The notes: a model not told the origin generated them from the letters alone. 64,000 bases of DNA from Planomonospora_B alba (GCF_039534085.1 NZ_BAAAUT010000019.1:53134-117133), one strand, 5' to 3'. Positions 7,891-17,108 are shown, counted from the stretch's first letter. Numbers and translations: made by a program.

Positions 7891-9096
7891 ATGGCCATGA
7901 TGAGCGAACGGAGCCGGCCACCCGACCCGAGCGGATGGCGCGCGACCCCCGGCGCGCTGCGCACGGCCGCCGTGGCCGGCGCCTGCCTGCTCGTCCTGAC
8001 CGCCGTGGTGGCGCTGGTCGCGTGGGTGCTCATCCTGCTGGCGCCGCTGACCCTGGCGGTCGTGGCCGCCCTCCTGCTCACCGCTCTGCTCGGTCCGGTG
8101 GCCGCCCTGCTGCGCGCGCCGGCCTGGCTGAGCGCGCTCGGCACGGTGCTGTTCCTGCTGTTCGTCGTGGCCGGGCCGCTGACGCTGGTGGCGAACCAGG
8201 CCGTCGCGCAGCTCGGCGACCTGGAGAGCCGACTGCTGACGGGCCTGGAGCGGCTGCGCGGGTTCCTGACCTCGGGTCCCCTGAGCCAGAACCAGCTGGA
8301 CGCCGCGATCGCGGAGATGACGGAGACCCTGCAGCGCGCCGCGCCCAGCCCGCTGGCCGGGGCCATGACCGCCCTGCAGACGGTGGCGTCCGTCCTCGTC
8401 GCCCTGGTGCTGCTGTTCTTCCTGCTGCGCGACGGGGCCGGCATGTGGCGGTGGGCGGTGGACCAGGTCCCGCCCCACCGCCGCCGGCAGGTGGACGCCG
8501 CCGCCCGCGCCGGCTGGGAGACCCTGGTCGCCTACATCCGGGGGATCGTGGTGGTGGCCGCGATCGACGCCGTCGGGATCGGCATCGCGCTGTTCGTCCT
8601 GGACGTGCCGCTCGCCCTCACCCTCGCCTTCCTGACCTTCCTGTTCGCGTTCATCCCCATCGCCGGGGCCTTCACCGCCGGGGCCGTCGCGGTGCTCGTG
8701 GCGCTGGTCGCCAACGGCCTGACCAACGCGCTGCTGGTCCTGGCCGCGGTGGTCGTCGTGCAGCAGGTCGAGGGCAACTTCCTGGAGCCGATCATCATCG
8801 GCAGGGCGCTCCGCCTCCACCCGGCCGTGGTCCTGACCGCCGTCACCGGCGGCACGCTCGTGGGCGGCATCGCGGGCGCGGTCGTGGCGGTGCCGCTCGT
8901 CGCGGTCACCTACCGGGTCGCCGACCGCGCGCGCGGCTACGCCGAGGAACGGCGGGCGCAGCCGCTCCCGGCGGGCGGCGGACCGCCGGACCCCCCTCCG
9001 GGCCGGGATCGGCCGGAGGGACCAGGGCGCCCGGAGGGTCCGGCCCCGGACGCGGACCGGCCGGGGCGGGGGCCGGGGTCACGGCGGGACGGCTGA
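7891..9096 (+). CDS. AI-2E family transporter (UPF0118/TqsA-like)
   Basis: A 401-residue inner-membrane protein with about seven or eight hydrophobic helices in the UPF0118 arrangement: two N-terminal helices (VAGACLLVLTAVVALVAWV and the next), a cytoplasmic middle region carrying short helices, and a C-terminal block with FLFAFIPIAGAFTAG and VQQVEGNFLEPIIIG, both diagnostic for the family. Members include TqsA and sodium/proton antiporters, so the substrate cannot be inferred. The last 60 residues are hydrophilic, Pro/Gly/Arg-rich and probably disordered. Three ATG codons (7891, 7897, 7900) compete as start. Confidence 0.85.
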   Translation: MAMMSERSRPPDPSGWRATPGALRTAAVAGACLLVLTAVVALVAWVLILLAPLTLAVVAALLLTALLGPVAALLRAPAWLSALGTVLFLLFVVAGPLTLVANQAVAQLGDLESRLLTGLERLRGFLTSGPLSQNQLDAAIAEMTETLQRAAPSPLAGAMTALQTVASVLVALVLLFFLLRDGAGMWRWAVDQVPPHRRRQVDAAARAGWETLVAYIRGIVVVAAIDAVGIGIALFVLDVPLALTLAFLTFLFAFIPIAGAFTAGAVAVLVALVANGLTNALLVLAAVVVVQQVEGNFLEPIIIGRALRLHPAVVLTAVTGGTLVGGIAGAVVAVPLVAVTYRVADRARGYAEERRAQPLPAGGGPPDPPPGRDRPEGPGRPEGPAPDADRPGRGPGSRRDG

Positions 9097-9107
9097 CCGG
9101 CCGGTCA
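9094..9107. other. Palindrome holding both stop codons of a convergent pair
   Basis: TGACCGGCCGGTCA is a perfect 14-bp palindrome. Its left end is the stop codon of the AI-2E transporter and its right end the stop codon of the phosphatase gene on the other strand, leaving 8 bases between the genes. It could form a minimal bidirectional terminator, but may be coincidence. Confidence 0.5.
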
Positions 9108-10418
9108 CGGCGGGTCCTGCGCGGCGGGCACGCGCAGCGCGATCAGCGCGATGTCGTCGTCGGACTCGCCCAGCCCGGCGAGGACCCCGTCGCAGAACGC
9201 CTCCACGGACTCCCGGGCCAGGGCGGCGGCGTGCTGGCGGAGCCGGATCATGCCGTGGGTCAGGTGCTCGTCCGGCCGCTCGACCAGCCCGTCGGTGTAG
9301 AGCAGGAGCGTGGAGCCCGTCGGCAGCTCCTCGTAGGCGCCCGTCCGCGACACCCCCGGGTCCACGCCGAGCAGCAGCCCCGCCCCGCCCTCCAGGTAGC
9401 GGGTCTCCCCGTCGGCGGTGACCAGCAGCGGCGGCGGGTGCCCGGCGCTGGAGTGGTGGAAGCCCCACGGACCGCTCTCCCCCCCGGTGATCAGGCCGTA
9501 CAGGCAGGTGGCCGTGCGCGTGCCGTACAGGATCTCGTTGACGGCGTCCAGCCGGCGCAGGATCTCCCCCGGCGGCTCCTGCCGGTCGCAGGCCAGGGTG
9601 CGCAGCATGTTGCGCAGCTGGCTCATGACCACCGCGGCGGGCAGGTCGTGACCGGTGACGTCCCCGATGATCAGTGCGATGTCCCCCTTCGGCATGACGA
9701 AGGCGTCGTACCAGTCCCCGCCCACCTCCGCGGTCTCGTGGGCCGGGCTGTAGCGGGCGGCCAGGCGCAGCGCGCCGACCTCGGGCAGCCGGTCCGGCAG
9801 GAGCGAGCGCTGCAGCCGCTCGGCGATGTGCTGCGCCGCCCGGTACAGCCGCCCGTTGTCCACGGCCAGGGCGACGCGGTGCGCCAGGTCCTCGACGACG
9901 GCCTGGTCGTCGGCGGTCAGCGGCCGGGCGGGGTCGGTGCGGGCGACCGTCAGCGCGCCCAGGACCTGCCGCCGCACCCGCAGCGGGGCGACGATCGCGC
10001 TGTCGGCCTCCAGCCGGCGCAGCAGCCCCTCCCGCACGGCGCACGACGGGTGGTCGTCCTCCTCTCCGGGCGGCGCCGGGCTCAGCAGCAGCGGGCCGGC
10101 ACCGCGCAGCACCTGGCCCAGCGGGCCCGGCGCGTCCTCGCAGAGCAGCGGCGGCGGCCCCGCGAACCGGCCGCCCGCCCGCTCCGGGTCGCGGTGCGCC
10201 GCCGCCACGCGGTGCGGGTGGCCGTGGTCGTCCAGCAGGTCCACCACGCACCAGTCGGCCAGCTGCGGCACCAGGATCCGGCAGAGCCGGCGGACCGCCT
10301 CCTCGGTCGAGAGGGTGCTGGACAGGGCCGACGTCACGTCGCCGAGCAGGGTCAACCGCGCCAGCGCCTGCTGGAACGCCTCATCGGTGTCACACCTGTC
10401 CGGCCTGCCGCCCATCAC
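9105..10418 (-). CDS. GAF domain-containing SpoIIE-type PP2C serine phosphatase
   Basis: A 437-residue cytoplasmic signalling protein. A GAF sensor domain (about 30-190) is joined to a SpoIIE/PP2C phosphatase domain (about 215-430). Metal-binding marks are present: TAEVGGDWYDAF, ALIIGDVTGHDLPAAVVMSQLRNMLRTLA, HHSSAGHPPPLL, LLYTDGLVE, and the final SDDDIALIALR. In actinomycetes such proteins dephosphorylate anti-anti-sigma factors in partner-switching stress pathways. No anti-sigma or STAS gene is adjacent, so the partner is unknown. The start MMGGRPDRC is the first in-frame ATG pair; the upstream region is a 454-bp divergent spacer. Confidence 0.88.
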   Translation of the reverse strand: MMGGRPDRCDTDEAFQQALARLTLLGDVTSALSSTLSTEEAVRRLCRILVPQLADWCVVDLLDDHGHPHRVAAAHRDPERAGGRFAGPPPLLCEDAPGPLGQVLRGAGPLLLSPAPPGEEDDHPSCAVREGLLRRLEADSAIVAPLRVRRQVLGALTVARTDPARPLTADDQAVVEDLAHRVALAVDNGRLYRAAQHIAERLQRSLLPDRLPEVGALRLAARYSPAHETAEVGGDWYDAFVMPKGDIALIIGDVTGHDLPAAVVMSQLRNMLRTLACDRQEPPGEILRRLDAVNEILYGTRTATCLYGLITGGESGPWGFHHSSAGHPPPLLVTADGETRYLEGGAGLLLGVDPGVSRTGAYEELPTGSTLLLYTDGLVERPDEHLTHGMIRLRQHAAALARESVEAFCDGVLAGLGESDDDIALIALRVPAAQDPP

Positions 10419-10872
10419 GACCTCTTCCCCGCCGCTGCGTCAGCACGGCGACGACAACCCGCTTCCTGGACTGTGCTCATCAACGGTCTCTTCTCTCCAC
10501 GCGTGTACGGCCCCGGCGCCGCGCCCCGCCGGCGGCCGGCCCGCCGCACCGTCCCGACCGGTGAGGCTCCTTGCTCACAAGAGCGCAAACGGGTCGATAG
10601 GGTGCGGCGGACACGGCCGGGCCGGTGAACCTTTTCTCTTCCTCCTGCCCTCTCATTGCCCAGGCCCGCCGCCCCACCGCCCCCGTCGCCCCAGGTCACC
10701 GCCGGGTCGCGGGTGGCGTCCGGCAGGCGAGGAGGTCCCGGACCCCCGGCGGTGACCGCGCCCGCGCGGCGGGCCGGTTGTGGTGATCCCGCGCGGCGGG
10801 GAACATACGACAGGCGGTGGGACCGGAAGGGCGGGGAAGGAGTCCCCGGCGGCGCCCCCGCGAGGAGGCGAC
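10419..10872. other. 454-bp divergent intergenic region
   Basis: This separates the phosphatase (minus) and oxidoreductase (plus) starts and must hold both promoters. No coding frame with homology is visible. Around 10570-10590 there is a short AT-richer stretch with a TTGCTC/GAGC inverted motif. The only strong structure is the 13-bp inverted repeat at 10694-10757, listed separately. Confidence 0.6.
10694..10757. repeat. 13-bp perfect inverted repeat with 38-bp spacer
   Basis: GGTCACCGCCGGG (10694-10706) and its exact complement (10745-10757) flank 38 bases. It may form a long RNA hairpin in the leader of the oxidoreductase gene, or be a pair of protein-binding half sites. Confidence 0.6.
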
Positions 10873-12285
10873 GTGGCGGACGAGTTCGACGTGATCGTGA
10901 TCGGGGCCGGACCTGCCGGGGAGAACGTCGCGGACAGGGTCGTGCGGGGCGGGCTGAGCGCCGCCGTCGTGGAGGCCGAGCTGGCCGGCGGCGAGTGCTC
11001 CTACTGGGCGTGCGTACCCAGCAAGGCGCTGCTGCGCCCGGTCGAACTGGCCGCCGAGGCGCGGCGGGCGCCCGGTCTGACGGTCGGCCCCGTCGACACC
11101 GCCGCCGTGCTGGCCCGCCGCGACGAGGCCGTCTCCCGCTTCGACGACGGCGGCCAGGTCCGGTGGATCGAGGGCGTGCCCGCGGAGTTCGTCCGGGGCC
11201 GGGGACGGCTCGACGGTCCGGGACGGGTCGCGGTGGACCTGCCAGGCGGCGGCTCGCGGACGCTGACCGCCCGGCACGCCGTCGTGCTGGCCACCGGGAG
11301 CCGCGCCGTCGTTCCGCCGGTCCCGGGGCTGGCCGAGGCGCGGCCGTGGGGCAGCCGGGAGGCCACCGCGGCCAAGGCCGTGCCCGCGCGGCTGGCCGTG
11401 CTCGGCGGCGGCGTGGTGGCCTGCGAGATGGCCCAGGCCCTGCACGGGCTCGGTGCGCGCGAGACCACCGTGCTGGTCCGCGGCGACCGGCTGCTGGGCC
11501 GGATGGAGCCGTTCGCCTCCGCGCTGGTGGCCGACTCCTTCGCCGCCTCCGGCATCGGCGTGCGCACCGGGGCGGAGGCGGTCCGGGTGGAGCGGCCCGA
11601 GCCGGGCGGCCCGGTGACCGTCCACCTCGCCTCCGGCCCGCCGGTCGAGGCCGACGAGCTGCTGGTGGCCACCGGCCGCCGCGCGGCCACGGACGGCCTG
11701 GGCCTGGAGACCGTCGGGCTGCCCGGCGACCGGCCGGTGGAGGTGGACGACAGCATGCGCGCCGTCGGCGCCGACGGCGGCCGGCTGTACGCCGTGGGCG
11801 ACGTCAACGGCCGGGCCCTCCTCACCCACATGGGCAAGTACCAGGCGCGGGTCTGCGGCGACGTCATCGCCGCCCGCGCCAAGGGCGAGCCCGACGACCT
11901 GCCCGCGCTGCGCGACGCCGCCGGCGGGTACGGCGCGCCGCAGGTGGTCTTCACCGACCCGCAGGTCTGCTCGGTCGGCCGGACCGAGGCGCGGGCCCGG
12001 GCGGAGGGGTTCCCGGTGCGCGCGGTCGAGTACGACCTGGGCGCGGTGACCGGCGCCTACCTGCTCGGCGACGGCTACCGGGGCCGGGCCAAGGCCGTGG
12101 TGGACGCCGAGCGCCGGGTGCTGCTGGGCGTGACCTTCGCCGGACCGGGCGCGGCCGAACTGCTGCACGCCGCCACGATCGCGGTGACGGCGGAGGTCCC
12201 CCTGGATCGGCTCTGGCACGCGGTACCGTCCTTCCCGACGGTCAGCGAGGTGTGGCTGCGCCTGCTGGAGGCGTACGGACTGTGA
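10873..12285 (+). CDS. FAD pyridine nucleotide-disulfide oxidoreductase (dihydrolipoamide dehydrogenase/mercuric reductase type)
   Basis: A 470-residue class-I flavoprotein disulfide reductase. The FAD-binding loop VIGAGPAG is near residue 10, and the redox-active pair C42/C47 lies in GGECSYWACVPSK. The NAD(P)-binding loop is VLGGGVVACEMAQAL, the second FAD motif is YAVGDVNGRALLTHMGKYQ, and a C-terminal dimerisation domain follows. The active-site His region reads WHAVPSFPTVSE. SYWAC and this His-FPT form differ from authentic E3 subunits (GCIPSK, HxHPTxxE), so the real substrate may be a small-molecule or quinone rather than lipoamide. GTG at 10873 is chosen for GAGGAG 4-9 bases upstream. 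No dehydrogenase complex genes are nearby. Confidence 0.85.
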   Translation: MADEFDVIVIGAGPAGENVADRVVRGGLSAAVVEAELAGGECSYWACVPSKALLRPVELAAEARRAPGLTVGPVDTAAVLARRDEAVSRFDDGGQVRWIEGVPAEFVRGRGRLDGPGRVAVDLPGGGSRTLTARHAVVLATGSRAVVPPVPGLAEARPWGSREATAAKAVPARLAVLGGGVVACEMAQALHGLGARETTVLVRGDRLLGRMEPFASALVADSFAASGIGVRTGAEAVRVERPEPGGPVTVHLASGPPVEADELLVATGRRAATDGLGLETVGLPGDRPVEVDDSMRAVGADGGRLYAVGDVNGRALLTHMGKYQARVCGDVIAARAKGEPDDLPALRDAAGGYGAPQVVFTDPQVCSVGRTEARARAEGFPVRAVEYDLGAVTGAYLLGDGYRGRAKAVVDAERRVLLGVTFAGPGAAELLHAATIAVTAEVPLDRLWHAVPSFPTVSEVWLRLLEAYGL

Positions 12286-12434
12286 CCGGCCGGCCCGAGG
12301 GGTCACGGGCGGGGAAGAGAACAGTCACGCCGGGGATTCGTTGAGCTGAAGATCACGCGCGCTGGTACACGCGTCGCTATGCTGCTGACCGCTCGCCGGA
12401 GTGCGACGGGCTTCCGGCGGGCTCTCGACGCCCC

Positions 12435-13997
12435 ATGCCTTTTCCTCCGGAGGACAAAGCCATCGTCACCGTTTCCCCTGGAAGGGGCGTCGCTCCAGCG
12501 GCCGGGCCGCCCGCGGCCTTGGACTGTTCACCGGCACGTTCGGCGGAGCCGGAGGACGAGCGGGCCACGGAGCCGGATCCCCCCGCGGAAGCCGTGCAGA
12601 CGCCGCCGGCGGAGGCGGAACCCTGCCGGCAGGCGGCTCCGACCGGGCCAGGGGGGCATGGTGTGGGAGAGAACGGCGCCGTCCCCGCGCAGGAGCGCAC
12701 GGGCTCCGTCCGGCCGGGATGGAACCTCGTCCGGATCTGGGTGTGGACGGCCTCCTCGATGGTGGGCTCCCGGACTCTGAACGTCGTCTACCCGCTGCTG
12801 GCCCTGTGGCTGACCGGCTCACCGGTGCAGGCCGGCTGGACCGGGTTCGCCCTGACCCTCCCCACCCTGCTCTTCTACATCCCGGCGGGCGTCCTGGCGG
12901 ACCGGGTGGACCCCCGCCTCCTCATCCTGGTCACCGAGGCCGCGCGAGGGCTGACCGTGGCCTCGGTCACCGCCGCCGTCGCCTTCGACGCGGCGGACTT
13001 CTCCCACATCCTGGCCGCCGCCTTCGTCGAGGGCGCCCTGTGGGTCTTCCACTCTCTCGGGGAGACCGCCCTGATCCGCTCGTTCGTTCCCCAGGGTGAT
13101 CTGCGCGGTGTGCTGACCACGAGCGAGACGAGTTCGCACGTCGCGGTGCTGACGGCCAGGCCGCTCGGCGGCTTCCTGTTCGGAGTGGCACCGGCGGCGC
13201 CGTTCCTGGTGAACACGCTGCTGTTCTTCATGTCCTTCTTCTCCGTGCTGAGCCTGCGGGGCCACGATCCCCGACAGGCGGGGGAGGCGAAGGAGGCGGC
13301 GGGCAGGGTCCGCTTCCTCCGGGAGATGGCCGACGGCGTCAAGGCGCTGACCGCGCACCCGTTCCTGCGCAACGCCATGGCGCTCACCACGGTCACGAAC
13401 CTGATGGTCAACACGCTCATCATGGTCTTCATCGCAGGCTCGGCGTCGCTCCCCCCGCTGCAGGTGGGGCTGGTGCTGGCCGCGGGCGGTCTGGGCGGCG
13501 TGCTGGGCTCGGCCCTGGCCTCCGCCATTCCGGCCTTCACCACCGCCGCCAACACCGCCATCGGCTCCGCGGGGCGGCCCGCGTGGCGACTGTCCGAGCA
13601 CGGGTGGCGCAACGCCATGCTCTTCGCCCAGATGTGGATCTGGGCGGTGGCTCTCTGCGTCGCCGCCTTCGGAGGGCACCCGCTGTTCTTCGGCGCCGCC
13701 GTTCTGATGACCGGATGCACGGGGGCGCTCAGCAACGTCTCCATCCGGGCATTCGAGATCGCGAACGTCGAGCGGTCCAAACTCGCACGCGCGGTGAGCG
13801 TGCACCGCCTCACCGTGCACGGCGTCGTGTGCTTCGCCTCTCCGCTCGGCGGGCTCCTGGTCTCCGTGCTGGGAACCGCCGGCGCGGCGCAGGGGCTCTT
13901 CGCGGCGATGGCCGCCGTCGCTCTGACCGTGACGATCTGGTGCATCGCGCGGCGGATCACCCTGCGGCGGATCGGCAGGCAGACCGCGAAAGCCTGA
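12435..13997 (+). CDS. MFS transporter (macrolide-efflux/enterobactin-exporter type)
   Basis: A major facilitator protein with a 12-helix pattern starting near VRIWVWTASSMVGSRTLNVVYPLLALWL. FYIPAGVLADRVDPR is the motif A loop between helices 2 and 3. It resembles MefA/EntS-like exporters, whose substrate cannot be predicted. The translation start is uncertain. From ATG 12435 the protein has 520 residues with an odd 95-residue Pro/Glu/Ala-rich leader and no good ribosome site. GTG at 12663 would give a 444-residue protein of normal MFS length. A strong GGAGG at 12449-12453 lies just before an ATC codon at 12461, hinting that the true start is in this area. Ends 12 bp from the convergent fxs-linked ATPase gene. 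Confidence 0.8.
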   Translation: MPFPPEDKAIVTVSPGRGVAPAAGPPAALDCSPARSAEPEDERATEPDPPAEAVQTPPAEAEPCRQAAPTGPGGHGVGENGAVPAQERTGSVRPGWNLVRIWVWTASSMVGSRTLNVVYPLLALWLTGSPVQAGWTGFALTLPTLLFYIPAGVLADRVDPRLLILVTEAARGLTVASVTAAVAFDAADFSHILAAAFVEGALWVFHSLGETALIRSFVPQGDLRGVLTTSETSSHVAVLTARPLGGFLFGVAPAAPFLVNTLLFFMSFFSVLSLRGHDPRQAGEAKEAAGRVRFLREMADGVKALTAHPFLRNAMALTTVTNLMVNTLIMVFIAGSASLPPLQVGLVLAAGGLGGVLGSALASAIPAFTTAANTAIGSAGRPAWRLSEHGWRNAMLFAQMWIWAVALCVAAFGGHPLFFGAAVLMTGCTGALSNVSIRAFEIANVERSKLARAVSVHRLTVHGVVCFASPLGGLLVSVLGTAGAAQGLFAAMAAVALTVTIWCIARRITLRRIGRQTAKA

Positions 13998-14009
13998 CGG
14001 GCCCCGGCG

Positions 14010-16019
14010 TCAGGCGTACGACGCCAGGCGGTCGGCCTCCGCCTTCAGATGGGCCGGCAGCCCCTGTACCCGCGCGGCCTTGGCCCGCCGGGCGAGATCC
14101 GCCGCCTGGCCCGCGTCGCCGGCCAGCTCTCTGATCCTGGCCGCGTAGAGCAGCACGGGCCCGTGCTCTCCCGCCTCGGCGAGGACCGCGGCGATCTCCC
14201 GGTCGGCCTCCCGCAGCCGCCCCTCGCGGGCCAGGGCGAGAGCGTACGCCGCCCGGGTGGACGGCCACTGCAGCGGTCTGGCCCGCTCGAAGTCGCGCAG
14301 CGCCTCGGCCGTCCGGCCCAGGTCGGTCAGGATCTCGCCCCTGGCCCGCAGCGCCTCGGCGGCGTCCCCCTCCCTGGTGAGGACGTCGTTGAGGACGTCC
14401 CTGGCCGCGTCGGGGTGCCCGCCGTACCACAGGGCCCAGGCCAGCTCCGTCTGGATGCCCGTGTCGTCGGGGACGCGGCCGATCGCGGAGTACAGTTCCT
14501 GCACCGCGACCGAAGGGTGCCCCTGGGCCAGCCGGAGCCGGCCGATGCCCGCGAGTAGGCGGCCGACCGCCGTGGTGGCGCCGAGCGTCTCGAACAGGAC
14601 GGCCGCCGTGCGGTAGTGCGCCACCGCCTTGTCGAAGTCCTCGCGCCGGTGCGCGACGTTGCCGAGGAAGGACTCGACCTCGGCGCGGAGCAACGTGTCG
14701 TCCCCGCACCGGTTGAGCGCCTCCTCGGCCTGCTTGGCCGCCAGCGCGAACTCGCCGTCGCGGAAGGCGAGCTCGGCGGCGCGCAGGTACTCCTCCGGCA
14801 GGATCCGGCTCCCGACCGGCTCGGCGGAGCGGTCGCTTCGCAGGATCGGCTGGATGAGCCGGTCGTGTGAGAGCTCGCACCAGCGCGCGCCCGCCCGGAC
14901 GTCCTCCCGCAGGATGTGCCGGTCCACGAGGGCCTTGACCACGTAGTTCGGCTCTCCCGCGGTGAGCGTCTCCCCCTGGTAGACGATCTCGCGTTTGCCC
15001 TGCTCGGTGATGAAGTTGCGGCGCAGCCACGTCCGCAGCCGGTCGGTGTCGCCGTCGAGGCAGTCCCGGGCCACCTCGGCGATCATGCGTTCCGAGAAGT
15101 CGGTGAGCGAGCGGTCGGCGTCGGCGAAGCGGTGCACGTGCTCGGCGGTGATGACCAGCACGTCGTCGGGGAGGGAGCGCCACATGGTGGAGCAGACCAC
15201 CTGGAGCTGGACCGGCTCGACCGCCTTCGCGTCGGCGACGACCTCCTCACCGAGCGCCCGGCCCACCCTGATCCTGCGCAGGTCCTCCACCAGCTTCTCG
15301 GCCGCCCCGGGGGCGAACGAGCGGCCGGTCCCCTCCAGCGGGCCCTCGGTCGCCCGCACCGCCGCCGCCGTGTCGAGGGCCGTCAGCGGGAAGCGGCCCC
15401 GGGGTGCGCCGGCCAGCTTGGGCTCGTGGGGAAGGAGCGCGGCCAGGTAGTCCTCGCGGATGGACACCAGCAGCCGCAGGTGCGGGTCGCCGTCCAGAGC
15501 CTCGACCAGCTGGTCGATGAACCACTCGCGGTACGGCCGGCGGTGGTCGGGATCGCCGAACAACTCCTCCGCCTGGTCGATCGCGGCCAGGGTCAGGACC
15601 GGGTCGCCGTACGGGTCCTGCCGCGGCGGCCTGCGCCGCAGGAAGCCGCGGAGCGTCTGGCCGGCCAGCCGGGTGGGGGTCTCCTCCGGCGCCCAGGACG
15701 ACAGCAGCGCGAAGACGTGCGGGTTGTGCCGGGAGAGCGCGGCGGAGGGGAAAGGGGAGCCGTGCGAGACGCGGCCGACCGGCAGGATGTCGGTCGTGGT
15801 CGGGTCCAGCAGGGGGAGCACGCCCGCCTGGATCAGCGACGTCTTGCCGACCCCGGACGGGCCGTAGAGGATGGTCAGGCGGTTGGCCTGCCACAGGTCC
15901 GCGACCTCGTGCGACTCCCTGGCCCGGCCGAAGAACCTGGCGCTGTCCTCGCGCCGGAACGCCCGCAGTCCGACGTACGGCTCCTGCGCCGCCACCGGGT
16001 GAACGTCACGCGGGCTCAC
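14010..16019 (-). CDS. nSTAND-type P-loop NTPase with TPR region, fxs cassette 1
   Basis: A 669-residue protein. It opens with EPYVGLRAFRREDSARFFGR, the hallmark of novel STAND NTPase 1 modules, then Walker A GPSGVGKT (53-60) and Walker B LAAIDQAEELF (D148). A winged-helix-like region (about 330-450, with WCELSHDRLIQPIL) and about five TPR-like helical hairpins (450-660) follow. STAND proteins act as ATP-driven switches that assemble on ligand recognition by the repeats. The GTG start overlaps the SIR2 stop as GTGA, so the two are translationally coupled and probably work together. Its counterpart at 29229-31238 has exactly the same length. Ligand and effector relationship are inferred. Confidence 0.82.
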   Translation of the reverse strand: MSPRDVHPVAAQEPYVGLRAFRREDSARFFGRARESHEVADLWQANRLTILYGPSGVGKTSLIQAGVLPLLDPTTTDILPVGRVSHGSPFPSAALSRHNPHVFALLSSWAPEETPTRLAGQTLRGFLRRRPPRQDPYGDPVLTLAAIDQAEELFGDPDHRRPYREWFIDQLVEALDGDPHLRLLVSIREDYLAALLPHEPKLAGAPRGRFPLTALDTAAAVRATEGPLEGTGRSFAPGAAEKLVEDLRRIRVGRALGEEVVADAKAVEPVQLQVVCSTMWRSLPDDVLVITAEHVHRFADADRSLTDFSERMIAEVARDCLDGDTDRLRTWLRRNFITEQGKREIVYQGETLTAGEPNYVVKALVDRHILREDVRAGARWCELSHDRLIQPILRSDRSAEPVGSRILPEEYLRAAELAFRDGEFALAAKQAEEALNRCGDDTLLRAEVESFLGNVAHRREDFDKAVAHYRTAAVLFETLGATTAVGRLLAGIGRLRLAQGHPSVAVQELYSAIGRVPDDTGIQTELAWALWYGGHPDAARDVLNDVLTREGDAAEALRARGEILTDLGRTAEALRDFERARPLQWPSTRAAYALALAREGRLREADREIAAVLAEAGEHGPVLLYAARIRELAGDAGQAADLARRAKAARVQGLPAHLKAEADRLASYA

Positions 16020-16906
16020 GAAACCGCCCCCATCCGTCGCCGCAACTCCTTGCAGAACTCCTCTGCGCTTCCCCAGAAGATGGAGATCCGCCAGTCCTCG
16101 TAGTAGCGGGCCAGCTGGCGCTGCACCTCCCGCACGTCCGCCCTGGTGGTGTCGAGGGTGGGGGCGAGCTGCACGCTGACGTGCCTGCGCCGGTGGATTC
16201 CGGGGACCGCCCTCAGCAGCCCGCGGAAGAGCACCCGAAACGTCCAGTCCTGGAGGCTGTAGCCGATGAACAGCAGGGGACGCTTGGTCAGCGCCGCGAG
16301 AATCGACGGGGGCAGCATCTGCTGGCCGCCGCCGACGCCCTCTGCGGCGAGGCTGGTGAGGAACTCCAGGTAGTCGTCCTCTGCCAGCACGATCGAGCGC
16401 GGGTCCTGCAGGTTGCCGTGCAGGTGGTAGACGAGCGGCGCGTCCGGCTGCGGATTCCAGCCGGCCTCGCTGCCGAACAGTTCCTCGGCGTAGGGAATGT
16501 CCTTGTTCCACGGGCAGACGGCCACGTTGGGCCGTTTCCCCACCGCCCTGAGCGACCGGTGGATGAAATCGTCGTAATTGGTGGTGAGGTACACCGGAAG
16601 CGGGAATTCGGCGAGCAGGCCGTGCGGTTCCAGCGGGTCGAGGAAATCCGGCGGGCCCGCCGCGCCCAGTTCGTCGCACACGAGTCGTTTGACGTGCACG
16701 GCGTCGCCGTACTTTATGGCCGCGAACTGCGCCACCCGCGGGAGGTCGTGGTCGTCGTCGTAGGGATAACCCCATCTGCGGGCCATCTCCCGGCTGAGCG
16801 CCCTGCCCGTGGGAAGTGTTCCCACACAGGCGCCCGACCCGAGGAACGGCGTGCAGTCGCCGTTCCTCAACTGGTAGAGCAGGCGCTCCCACTCGGCGTC
16901 ATCCAT
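16016..16906 (-). CDS. SIR2-like domain protein (putative NADase), fxs cassette 1
   Basis: A 296-residue Sir2-fold protein. Conserved marks: CTPFLGSGAC (nucleotide-binding loop, 18-27), LTTNYDDFIH (N110, D112), VYHLHG (catalytic-type H163) and FIGYSLQDWTF. Sir2 families with this TTNYD/LHG pattern occur in bacterial defence proteins that deplete NAD+ (ThsA, Avs, SIR2-HerA type), so an NADase effector role is plausible. It overlaps the STAND gene by four bases and lies 202 bp downstream of fxsA1 on the same strand. Start is uncertain: ATG 16906 aligns with the N-terminus of the sister protein, but GTG at 16915 would mirror its GTG-GAC-GAY start. Confidence 0.82.
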   Translation of the reverse strand: MDDAEWERLLYQLRNGDCTPFLGSGACVGTLPTGRALSREMARRWGYPYDDDHDLPRVAQFAAIKYGDAVHVKRLVCDELGAAGPPDFLDPLEPHGLLAEFPLPVYLTTNYDDFIHRSLRAVGKRPNVAVCPWNKDIPYAEELFGSEAGWNPQPDAPLVYHLHGNLQDPRSIVLAEDDYLEFLTSLAAEGVGGGQQMLPPSILAALTKRPLLFIGYSLQDWTFRVLFRGLLRAVPGIHRRRHVSVQLAPTLDTTRADVREVQRQLARYYEDWRISIFWGSAEEFCKELRRRMGAVS

Positions 16907-17108
16907 GTCGTCCACGCACGGCACCACCTCGTCGACCGCGGGCTCCGACGGGTCGCGGGCCCGGTGCCGTACGACTCTATTGGTACGGCCAATCCCCGGC
17001 GGGAAACCGCGCATCGCTCACCTCACCGGAGAAGGGGGCGGACGAACGCCTCAGCCTTCCGCCGCGCCCGCCGTCCTCCACGGCCCGCCGCGACGGCGGG
17101 AGGAGGCG

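Noticed and set aside
10873..12285. Calling the oxidoreductase a true dihydrolipoamide dehydrogenase or mercuric reductase
   Set aside because: The active-site stretch SYWACVPSK and the C-terminal His region differ, no dehydrogenase-complex or mer genes are near, and the C-terminal Cys pair of MerA is absent.
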